From assembly GCA_903876715.1 (NCBI GenBank), contig CAIRBF010000452.1, positions 1 to 35,153 on the forward strand: a DNA stretch of 35,153 nt, in the 5' to 3' direction. Of this stretch, positions 8,789 to 15,471 are shown piece by piece. The DNA comes from an uncultured beta proteobacterium (GTDB taxonomy: Bacteria; Pseudomonadota; Gammaproteobacteria; Burkholderiales; Burkholderiaceae_C). The notes beneath the pieces are model-generated. The model was not told the DNA's origin, did no database searches, and worked only from the letters and a program-made list of their open reading frames with translations. A program made the translations under genes and the position numbers. Within the stretch, counting starts at the first letter, position 1; every line of letters starts with the position of its first letter.

Positions 8789-9823
8789 TCAAGCCACCCG
8801 CCCGTACCACAGCAGCGACAGCGTCGTGCCGGCGGCCACGAGCAACGCGGCGAGCAGCGCCAGCAGGGCGGTGACCTCGGTCTCGCGGGTCTCGGTCTGG
8901 AGCTTCGAGCCGAGCTGCTGATAGACGCCGCGCAGCGCCTCGGCGGTGGCAGCCTGGTGGTACTCGCCGCCGGTCATGCGCGCCACCTCGCGAAGCGTGG
9001 CTTCATCCAGTTGCAGGTAGAAGGCCATGCCTTCGCCGGCCGTCAGGTGACCGTCGGGGGTGCCCAGGCCGACGACGTGGACGCGCACGCCGCGGTCGGC
9101 CGCCATCTGCGCCGCACGCAGCGTGTCCACCCCGGTGGTGCGGCGGCCGTCGCTGAGCAGGATGATCGCCGCCGGCTTGTACGAGCCCGGCGCCACGGGC
9201 TCGAAAGTCTTTGGCGGCGTCTTCCCTTGCTTGTCCAGGCTCTGCGCCGGGCGCTGCGAGCCGAAGAGCATGTCGCTCAGGTCGATGCCGTGCTCGGGGA
9301 ACAGCTCGGCCAGGCACACCACGATGGCGCTGCCGATGGCGGTGCCGCGCTGCATCTGGATGCCGTCGATCGCGCCCACCAGCGAAGGCCGGTCGCGCGT
9401 GACCTGCTGCGCCACCACCGCGGTGCCGGCGAAGGTGACGAGCCCGACGTCGATGTCGCGTGGCAGGTCCTGCAGGAAGCTCTTGGCCGCCTCCTGGGCC
9501 GCGACCATGCGCGTGGGCTGGACGTCGCTCACCCGCATGCTCAGAGACACATCGATCGCGAGCATGATGACGGACTTTGTCCACGGCAGCGTCACCCTCG
9601 CGATTGGGCGCGCCAGCGCCAGTGTCAGCACGGCCAATGCCAGCAGGATGAGCGCGGGCGGGATGTGCTTGCGCCACGCGGGCCCCGCCGCTTGCCGAGC
9701 GACAGCGATGCTGCTCAGGCGCAGCGCCGGCTTGCCCCGCCGACGAAGCAGCCAAAGGTACAGCGCCGGCAGCAGGGGCACCACCAGCAGCCACCACAGA
9801 TACTGGGGCCAGAGGAAGCTCAT
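8789..9823 (-). CDS. BatA-like VWA-domain membrane protein
   Basis: A 344-residue protein with GGAG six bases before ATG 9823; a TTG six bases further upstream is less likely. Two N-terminal membrane helices (LWWLLVVPLLPALYLWLL and ALILLALAVLTLALA) precede a von Willebrand A domain with MIDAS motif DVSLSM, a conserved Thr in VTFAGTAV and a later Asp in LLSDGRRTTG. A last helix (ALLALLAALLVAAGTTLSLLW) ends the protein. This is the architecture of BatA-type proteins. The usual MoxR ATPase, DUF58 and TPR partners are not adjacent. It is the last gene of the leftward rhodanese-YeeE group, separated by about 125 bases, so membership of that operon is possible but not certain. Function is unknown. 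Confidence 0.88.
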   Translation of the reverse strand: MSFLWPQYLWWLLVVPLLPALYLWLLRRRGKPALRLSSIAVARQAAGPAWRKHIPPALILLALAVLTLALARPIARVTLPWTKSVIMLAIDVSLSMRVSDVQPTRMVAAQEAAKSFLQDLPRDIDVGLVTFAGTAVVAQQVTRDRPSLVGAIDGIQMQRGTAIGSAIVVCLAELFPEHGIDLSDMLFGSQRPAQSLDKQGKTPPKTFEPVAPGSYKPAAIILLSDGRRTTGVDTLRAAQMAADRGVRVHVVGLGTPDGHLTAGEGMAFYLQLDEATLREVARMTGGEYHQAATAEALRGVYQQLGSKLQTETRETEVTALLALLAALLVAAGTTLSLLWYGRVA

Positions 9824-9947
9824 GGGCAACTCCGGCGCGCGAAGCGCGCTTGCTCGGGAGTGAGCGGTCAGGCCACGATTCTGTGCCAGGCGGGCGCTGC
9901 CCGCTCGCCGTCCGGCGGGTTGCCACGGCGGGATGCGGACAGGGACG

Positions 9948-10127
9948 CTATTTCGCCATCGAGCAGTGCCCGCCCGAGGCGGTCTGCCCGGAGCCCGCGG
10001 CGATGAGTGGTGGCTCGCGTGTCAGGTCGATGGCGGGAGAGCGGGCCCAGTCCCAGGCCAGAAAAGCCGTCAGCAGGGCCCAGAAGAGTATCGGGCGCAG
10101 CAGGGCGCCGGCGCTGGTTTTCGTCAT
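9948..10127 (-). CDS. Small hypothetical membrane protein (59 aa)
   Basis: ATG at 10127 opens a 59-residue frame ending in TAG at 9948-9950, starting 30 bases after the YeeE/YedE stop. The N-terminus has one hydrophobic segment (LLRPILFWALLTAFLAWDWA) that could be a membrane anchor or signal, followed by a short tail ending GGHCSMAK. A weak AGGG lies 9 bases before the ATG. Support comes from spacing, orientation and the membrane segment. I recognise no family, and the gene could be spurious. Confidence 0.45.
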   Translation of the reverse strand: MTKTSAGALLRPILFWALLTAFLAWDWARSPAIDLTREPPLIAAGSGQTASGGHCSMAK

Positions 10128-10157
10128 GGTGCGTGGCCCTGCAGGCAGCTCCTAGCC

Positions 10158-11234
10158 TCAAAACCCGAAATGCCGGCGTACCCGGATACCGATCAGCGTG
10201 CCGGCAAATGCCATCGGCACCCAGATCCAGCCGTGCAGGCTGCCGGTGGAGATGCCGCTGAGCATGGCGCCGACGTTGCAGCCGAAAGCCAGGCGGGAGC
10301 TGTAGCCCATTACGAAGCCGGCCACCAGGCCCACCAGCCACTGCCGGCCCGTCAGCGGGCGCGCCGTTTCGCCGCCGTCGCGTGCAGCCACCCACAGCGC
10401 ACCACCGAGGATGCCGATGTTGGTGATCGAGGTCACGTCCATCAACACCGTCTGCGCCAGGCGCTGCGCGTTGCCGGCCTGTGACCAGAAAGCGTTCGCT
10501 GCGGGGTCGAAGGCGCCGAGCGCGGTGGCGGCCTTGGCGGCCCAGAGGCCGAAGCCGTAGACCACGCCCCAGGGCTGGCCGGCGATGACCAGATTCAGCG
10601 TTGCCAGCACAGCCAGGGCGACGGCACCGACGACCCAGCGCCTGTCCCACCACGCCTGCTGCCAGCCGGCCCAGCGTCGCACTGCCACGCCGACGGCGAG
10701 CAACACGAGCCAAGTGGCCGCCAATGCCCCGCCGACGCCCCAGGCCGCCACCAGCCCCACCGGTGCGGTCTGGCCGAGCGCGAGCCAGCCGTCCAGGTGC
10801 ACCGATCCAAGAAAGCTGCCAAGCGCGAACAGCGGCAGGATTCCCATGTTCAGTGGCACGCCCAGGCCGGCCTTGTAGAGGGTGCCAGACCCGCAGCCGT
10901 CGGCGATCTGCATCGTCAGCCCGAAGACGAAGGCGCCCACCAGCAGGCTGATGCTGGGCGGGCCCAGCGCCGCCTGCAGTTCCGGAAATGCACCGAGCAG
11001 CGGCATGGCCAGCGTCGCCGCCAGACCCAGCAGGAGCAACTGCCCGACGACGCCGCGCGGATCGCGCTCCTCGACCAACCGTCGCCAACCGGTGGTGAAG
11101 CCGAAACGCGCGCCCGCCAGGGCAGCGCCCAGCCCGATACCCACCAGGAAGAGCGCCGCCTGGCGGACGGCCACACTCCACACCAGGAAGACCAAGAAGG
11201 CGGCCATGGCGGCCGCCAGTGGGAGACGCTTCAT
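10158..11234 (-). CDS. YeeE/YedE family transporter (thiosulfate/sulfur import, TsuA-like)
   Basis: A 358-residue polytopic membrane protein of about ten hydrophobic segments. Both pseudo-repeats carry the family's conserved cysteine motif: ADGCGSGTLYK with Cys114, and AFGCNVGAMLSGI in the second half. In TsuA these cysteines relay thiosulfate across the membrane. The gene starts 29 bases after the exported rhodanese, so the two are probably co-transcribed and may deliver sulfane sulfur for assimilation. Substrate assignment is inference; other members move other sulfur or selenium species. It is only distantly similar to the second YeeE/YedE protein at 17552-18679. Confidence 0.9.
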   Translation of the reverse strand: MKRLPLAAAMAAFLVFLVWSVAVRQAALFLVGIGLGAALAGARFGFTTGWRRLVEERDPRGVVGQLLLLGLAATLAMPLLGAFPELQAALGPPSISLLVGAFVFGLTMQIADGCGSGTLYKAGLGVPLNMGILPLFALGSFLGSVHLDGWLALGQTAPVGLVAAWGVGGALAATWLVLLAVGVAVRRWAGWQQAWWDRRWVVGAVALAVLATLNLVIAGQPWGVVYGFGLWAAKAATALGAFDPAANAFWSQAGNAQRLAQTVLMDVTSITNIGILGGALWVAARDGGETARPLTGRQWLVGLVAGFVMGYSSRLAFGCNVGAMLSGISTGSLHGWIWVPMAFAGTLIGIRVRRHFGF

Positions 11235-11263
11235 CGAGTTTCGGCCCGGCGGTACGCTTCAGT

Positions 11264-12250
11264 TCACTTGACGGTGCGTTCGGCCCACAGGCGTGCGTCG
11301 ATGGCGAGCTGCTTGGCACGGCTGGGCACGTTGTCCATCAGGGCGGCCAGGGGGTTCTGGGTCCAGTCGACCATCGAGCCGGCGTACAGCTTGACGTTCT
11401 TCTGCCCTGCCACCTCGGACAGTGCGAACCAGTTCGTGGCGGCCCAATGCCCGGTGTTGCAGAAGCTGACGGTATCGGCGTCGCCGCTGGCCGGCGGCAG
11501 CGAAGCGGCGATGCGGCGGATCTCCTCCGGCGCCGCCAGGCTCGACGAGCCTGTCGCGAACCAACGCGAATGCTCGAGGTTGACAGCGCCCTTCAGCGTG
11601 CCCGGCAGCTTCGCCGACTGATGCCTCGTGTCGCCGCTGAAAAACTCCGCAGGGCGAGAGTCGACCAGTCGCCCCTTGCCGGACTCGATCTGCGCCTTGA
11701 CCTCGTCGCGCGTGGCGATCAGCGACTTGTCGATCGACGGCGAGAAGGTGCTGGGAGTGATGCTGACGTTGACCGTATCCTGCGCCTGGCCTGCCTGAAC
11801 CCACGCCTTCACACCGCCATTGAGCACCGACAGTTCCTTGAGGCCAAGCACCTTCAAGGACCAATACACGCGCGCAGCGGCACCGAAATCGGTGGCGTCG
11901 ACACCGGAGGAGACCACCACGGCATGCGTGGCCGGCGTCAATCCCAGGCGCTGCACCAATGCTGTGAGCTTGGGCAGGTCGGGGAGTTCGCCCGGGTTGG
12001 ACGCGGGACCCCGCCATTCACCGTAGGGCGCCGACACCGCTCCGGGGATGCGCTTCTCCGCGTACGCCTTGGCGTCGCGGATGTCGATGACGCGTACCGA
12101 AGCATTTCGAAGCAGCGGCTGCAGTTCCGTCGGGGACAGCAGGGGGGGGGCCGCGACCGCAGCGCCAGCCAGCAGCGCGGAGGCTGCGCCGAGCAGCACA
12201 GAGCGAATCAGAGACATGAGAGTGGATGCGAAAAATGAATGAGAGAGCAC
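11264..12250 (-). CDS. Exported two-domain rhodanese (thiosulfate sulfurtransferase)
   Basis: Counting from GTG 12250 the product has 328 residues; ATG 12217 would give 317 and a cleaner signal peptide (MSLIRSVLLGAASALL, then AVAA). GTG has a possible GAGAGG 11 bases upstream; the ATG has none. Two rhodanese domains follow. The second has the active-site loop FCNTGHWAA with catalytic Cys264. In the first, the matching site reads VVVSSGVDATDF, with Ser in place of Cys, so it is structural, as in classical tandem rhodaneses. It would act in the periplasm on thiosulfate or persulfides. It heads the leftward operon with the YeeE/YedE gene. A C8 run encodes Pro-Pro at the mature N-terminus. Confidence 0.92.
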   Translation of the reverse strand: MLSHSFFASTLMSLIRSVLLGAASALLAGAAVAAPPLLSPTELQPLLRNASVRVIDIRDAKAYAEKRIPGAVSAPYGEWRGPASNPGELPDLPKLTALVQRLGLTPATHAVVVSSGVDATDFGAAARVYWSLKVLGLKELSVLNGGVKAWVQAGQAQDTVNVSITPSTFSPSIDKSLIATRDEVKAQIESGKGRLVDSRPAEFFSGDTRHQSAKLPGTLKGAVNLEHSRWFATGSSSLAAPEEIRRIAASLPPASGDADTVSFCNTGHWAATNWFALSEVAGQKNVKLYAGSMVDWTQNPLAALMDNVPSRAKQLAIDARLWAERTVK

Positions 12251-12295
12251 TGTCGCTTGGACCTCTCATTGATGGAACGAAGAAAATGGTAGTTG

Positions 12296-12316
12296 CTTAT
12301 GTGAAATTCGCATAAG
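12296..12316. promoter_or_regulatory. Dyad operator candidate upstream of the rhodanese gene
   Basis: CTTATG, nine bases, then CATAAG. The arms extend inward as CTTATGTGAA and TTCGCATAAG with one mismatch in ten pairs. T12300-N11-A12312 fits the LysR-type T-N11-A pattern. It lies 46 bases before the rhodanese GTG and may overlap a -35 element of a leftward promoter. Control by a sulfur regulator such as CysB is speculation. Confidence 0.4.
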
Positions 12317-12355
12317 TGACCGAGCAATGCCGGACATGCGCGCGGTGTGACGGCT

Positions 12356-12967
12356 TCACGCCTTGGCTTTGGGGACGCGTCCCATCAGGTAGAACTCGCT
12401 GTTCGGCCGCATCCCGGTCGCGTTGGCCAGGCGGTTGGACATGCCGAAGAAGGCCGTGATCGCCGCGATGTCCCAGGCATCTTCGTCGTCGAAGCCGTGT
12501 TCGCGCAGCGCAGCGAAGTCGGCCTCGTCGACCTCGTGCGATCGCTGGCAGACTTTGAGCGCGAACCCGAGCATCGCGCGCTGGCGCGGCGTGATGTCGG
12601 CTTTGCGCCAGTTGATCGCCACCTGGTCGGCCACCAGCGGCTTCTTTTCGTAGATGCGCAGAATGGCGCCGTGCGCGACCACGCAGTAAAGGCAGTCGTT
12701 GGCCGCGGACGTGGCGACGACGATCATTTCGCGGTCGCCCTTGCTGAGGTGGCCGCCTTCCTTGAGCATGAGGGCGTCGTGGTAGGCCACGAAGGCCCGC
12801 CACTCCGCTGGTCGGTGCGCGAGCGCCAGGAAGACGTTGGGGACGAATCCGGTCTTGGCCTGCACTTCGAGTATCCGGGTGCGGATGTCATCGGGCAGGT
12901 CCTGCAGTGCCGGAACGGGGTAGCGGGACACGGCAGAGGGGTCCTGGGCACTGGTGGGTTGGCTCAT
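12356..12967 (-). CDS. AhpD-like peroxidase-related protein (carboxymuconolactone decarboxylase fold)
   Basis: The 203-residue protein starts at ATG 12967, which has AAGGA 7-8 bases upstream. The frame stays open to 13246, but that extension would run across the tolB start and has no homology. The redox motif is CLYCVVAHG (CxxC followed by His), as in AhpD-type alkylhydroperoxidases. The C-terminal part with FYLMGR is typical of 'peroxidase-related enzyme' members (TIGR01926-like). It probably reduces peroxides with thiol help; the physiological substrate is unknown. It is divergent from tolB and co-directional with the sulfur operon, about 100 bases upstream of it. Confidence 0.88.
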   Translation of the reverse strand: MSQPTSAQDPSAVSRYPVPALQDLPDDIRTRILEVQAKTGFVPNVFLALAHRPAEWRAFVAYHDALMLKEGGHLSKGDREMIVVATSAANDCLYCVVAHGAILRIYEKKPLVADQVAINWRKADITPRQRAMLGFALKVCQRSHEVDEADFAALREHGFDDEDAWDIAAITAFFGMSNRLANATGMRPNSEFYLMGRVPKAKA

Positions 12968-13118
12968 GGGCAGATCCTTGGCGCGCTGAACAGCCCGTCT
13001 GGCGACCGTTCGGTGGCAGGCCGCGCGACGAGACAAACAAGCGATTATCCGGACCGCGCGAGGTGTGCTGCACCGAGCCTTGACGATGCGCGTATTCCCT
13101 GCCGTCCCGTCGTGGACC

Positions 13119-13136
13119 AGGGGGGCCATACCCCCT
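13119..13136. promoter_or_regulatory. G5/C5 hairpin immediately upstream of tolB
   Basis: AGGGGG and CCCCCT are perfect inverted arms around the loop GCCATA, ending 3 bases before the first tolB ATG (13140). In the tolB mRNA it would form a short strong stem covering the ribosome landing zone, where no ordinary Shine-Dalgarno sequence is seen. A role in translation control is inference. Confidence 0.3.
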
Positions 13137-13139
13137 AGA

Positions 13140-14423
13140 ATGATGGGCATGTGGGGACGACGACGTTTCACTGCTGCCATGGGCGCGAGCTTGGCTTTGC
13201 CGGCGGCGGCACAATTCCGTGTGGAGATTTCGGGCATCGGTGACACGCAGGTCCCGGTCGCGCTTGGTCCTTTCTACGGTGAGAACTTTTCCAAGGTTCC
13301 GCTGTCGGAGGTGATCCGCACCGACCTTGAACGCAGCGGGCTGTTCCGAATCGTCGAGGCGCCGCCAGGGCTCGATGAGCGTCGACCTTTGCCGCCCAGT
13401 GATGGGCCGGTAGCCGGTGCCGACGCCTTGCTGGCCGGGTCGGTCAGTCGACTCGCTGACGGAACGTACGACGTTCGTTTCCGCCTTTGGGACGCCGTAC
13501 GTCGACAACCGCTGATCGATGGCAAGCTGCCGCCCCCCGTTCTGGAGGGGGAGTTGCGTCTGGCTGCGCACCGCATTGCCGACGTCGTCTTCGAAAAACT
13601 GACCGGGCAGCGGGGCGTCTTCGCCACCCGCATCGCCTATGTGACGCGCAGCGGGCGCCGCCATGTGCTTCGGGTGGCCGATGCGGACGGCGCGGGTGAC
13701 TCGCCGCTGCTCACCAGCGATCAGCCCATCATCTCCCCGGCTTGGGCGCCCAACGGACGCGAACTCGCTTACGTGAGTTTCGAGGATGAGAAAGCGGTCG
13801 TCTGGTCCCAGGAACTCATCTCGGGCAAGCGCGAACGGGTGGCCAATTTCCGTGGCAGCAACAGCGCGCCGGCCTGGTCGCCGGACGGGAATGAATTCGC
13901 GCTCACGCTGTCGCGCGATGCCGTGGCACAGGTCTATCTGCTGTCCCGCCGGCCCGGAAGCGTGCCGCGGCGCCTGACGACCAGCGCTTCCATCGACACT
14001 GAACCGACCTTCGCTCCCGACGGCCGTACCTTGTACTTCGTCAGCGATCGGGGTGGTGGTCCCCAGATCTACCGCATGGCCTTGGCAGGCGGCAACCCGG
14101 AGCGCGTGACCTTCGAGGGCAGCTACAACATCAGCCCGGCCATCAGCCCCGACGGGCGCTTGCTGGCCTACATCACGCGCCAGGGCGGCGCCTTCAAGCT
14201 CTGTCTGCTCGACCTGACGCGCGGCGTGGTCACACAGCTCAGTGACACGTCCGACGACGAGAGCCCGAGTTTCGCCCCGAACGGCAGGCTCATCCTGTTC
14301 GCCACCCGCATGCAAGGGCGCGATGTCTTGATGACCACCACCATCGATGGCCGAATCAAGAATCGCCTGGTGACCAGCGGCCTCGACATGCTGGAGCCGG
14401 CCTGGGGCCCGTATCGGAGTTGA
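13140..14423 (+). CDS. tolB: Tol-Pal system beta-propeller protein TolB
   Basis: TolB is the periplasmic propeller that cycles between Pal and TolA during outer-membrane constriction. From ATG 13140 it has 427 residues (E. coli 430); ATGs at 13143 and 13149 are alternatives, and an upstream ATG at 13086 is less likely. The signal peptide has GRRRFTAAMGASLALPAAA, with an RRxF pattern like a Tat signal. After the N-terminal domain come five PD40-type blades: SPAWAPNGRELAY, APAWSPDGNEFAL, TEPTFAPDGRTLYF, SPAISPDGRLLAY and ESPSFAPNGRLILF. tolQRA are not directly upstream, where a divergent gene lies. pal follows after 70 bases. Confidence 0.96.
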   Translation: MMGMWGRRRFTAAMGASLALPAAAQFRVEISGIGDTQVPVALGPFYGENFSKVPLSEVIRTDLERSGLFRIVEAPPGLDERRPLPPSDGPVAGADALLAGSVSRLADGTYDVRFRLWDAVRRQPLIDGKLPPPVLEGELRLAAHRIADVVFEKLTGQRGVFATRIAYVTRSGRRHVLRVADADGAGDSPLLTSDQPIISPAWAPNGRELAYVSFEDEKAVVWSQELISGKRERVANFRGSNSAPAWSPDGNEFALTLSRDAVAQVYLLSRRPGSVPRRLTTSASIDTEPTFAPDGRTLYFVSDRGGGPQIYRMALAGGNPERVTFEGSYNISPAISPDGRLLAYITRQGGAFKLCLLDLTRGVVTQLSDTSDDESPSFAPNGRLILFATRMQGRDVLMTTTIDGRIKNRLVTSGLDMLEPAWGPYRS

Positions 14424-14493
14424 CGCGTTTGTTGTTGACGCTCGAGCCGAAGTCCTGCCTTTCCGATCACGACAACCGAGGAGCGAATCAAAG

Positions 14494-15471
14494 ATGCACA
14501 ACTTCATCCGAATCCCGCTGACACTGACAGCGATCAGCCTGCTGACGGCCTGTGGTTCGGCCATCAAGCTCAGCGACACGCCCGTGGAGTCGCGCGTGCC
14601 TGTGCTGGTCGGCGCCGAGTCGTCGAGCGCGTCGGGATCCGCTTCTCGATCTGGCGCGGCGGGTGCGGGTGCCGGTCCTGCAGGCCGGTCGGGTGGTGCG
14701 TCGGGTTCCGGCACTGGCGCCACTGGGGCTGGCGGTGCGAGCCGGGCGGGAGGCGCGAGCGGGACGGGGGGAACGGGTGGAGCATCGGGTGGCAGCACCG
14801 CTGGCGGTTTCGCCGGTGCCGGGGGCTCTGGCAGCGCGGCGGGTCCGGGCTTCGGTGGCGCGGGAACGGGTGGCAGCGCTGGCGCGGCCGCGGGTTCCCC
14901 AGGCACGGCCGGTACGGGCAGTGCCTGGGGCACGAGCGGCGCCGGTGGAGTGAACCCGGCTGGCACGGCACTGCCCTCGGCGGTGGGTGAATCGCGCTTG
15001 GCCAGCATCAGCACCATCACGCCGCCGCCGATCGCGCCACGGGATGACTCCGCCGCGGCGTCGCCCAGCATGAGCCGCATCGGCTCGGCCAATCCGCCGC
15101 CGATGGCGCCCCGGGATGACCCGGCCGTCCTGCCGCCCGGCATGAGCCGCATCGTGTACTTCGATTTCGACAGCTTCGTCGTCCGCAACGAGGCGCGGCC
15201 TGTGATCGAGGCCCACGCCCGCGTTCTCACGTCCGACCGCGTCCGGCGCATGGTCATCGAGGGGCACACCGACGACCGTGGAGGCCGTGAGTACAACCTC
15301 GCCCTAGGGCAGAAACGTGCCGAGGCCGTGTTGCGTGCCCTGGTGATGCTTGGCGCGAGCGATGCCCAACTCGAGGCTGTGAGCTTCGGTAAGGAGCGCC
15401 CGGCAGTGCAAGGCTCTGATGAAGCGGCTTGGGCCCAGAACCGCCGGGCCGAGTTGAAGGACCGCAGGTGA
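14494..15471 (+). CDS. pal: Peptidoglycan-associated lipoprotein Pal with long Gly/Ala/Ser linker
   Basis: GAGGAG lies 10 bases before the ATG. The lipobox is LLTAC with Cys20 and Gly at +2, so the protein should be lipidated and sent to the outer membrane. Residues 43-155 are a low-complexity linker of G, A, S and T. Residues 177-224 hold two copies of a 24-residue unit, PPPxAPRDD...MSRI. The OmpA-like peptidoglycan-binding domain covers about residues 217-325 (YFDFDSFVV, EGHTDDRGGREYNLALGQKRA). The total of 325 residues compares with 173 in E. coli. Pal anchors the outer membrane to the wall and binds TolB. The stop overlaps the cpoB GTG. Confidence 0.94.
   Translation: MHNFIRIPLTLTAISLLTACGSAIKLSDTPVESRVPVLVGAESSSASGSASRSGAAGAGAGPAGRSGGASGSGTGATGAGGASRAGGASGTGGTGGASGGSTAGGFAGAGGSGSAAGPGFGGAGTGGSAGAAAGSPGTAGTGSAWGTSGAGGVNPAGTALPSAVGESRLASISTITPPPIAPRDDSAAASPSMSRIGSANPPPMAPRDDPAVLPPGMSRIVYFDFDSFVVRNEARPVIEAHARVLTSDRVRRMVIEGHTDDRGGREYNLALGQKRAEAVLRALVMLGASDAQLEAVSFGKERPAVQGSDEAAWAQNRRAELKDRR
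15022..15165 (+). repeat. 72-base tandem duplication in pal
   Basis: Copies at 15022-15093 and 15094-15165 have a period of exactly 72 bases (24 codons). Both begin CCGCCGCCGAT and include CATGAGCCGCATC at 15069 and 15141. The middle parts have diverged, so the duplication is not recent. The second copy runs into the OmpA domain. Confidence 0.8.

Noticed and set aside
12968-13246. N-terminal extension of the peroxidase-related gene
   Set aside because: It runs through the tolB start and lacks similarity; ATG 12967 has a good Shine-Dalgarno.
14610-15000. Minus-strand and alternate-frame ORFs in the Pal linker region
   Set aside because: The linker is low complexity, so all frames are open; only the frame with lipobox and OmpA domain is supported.
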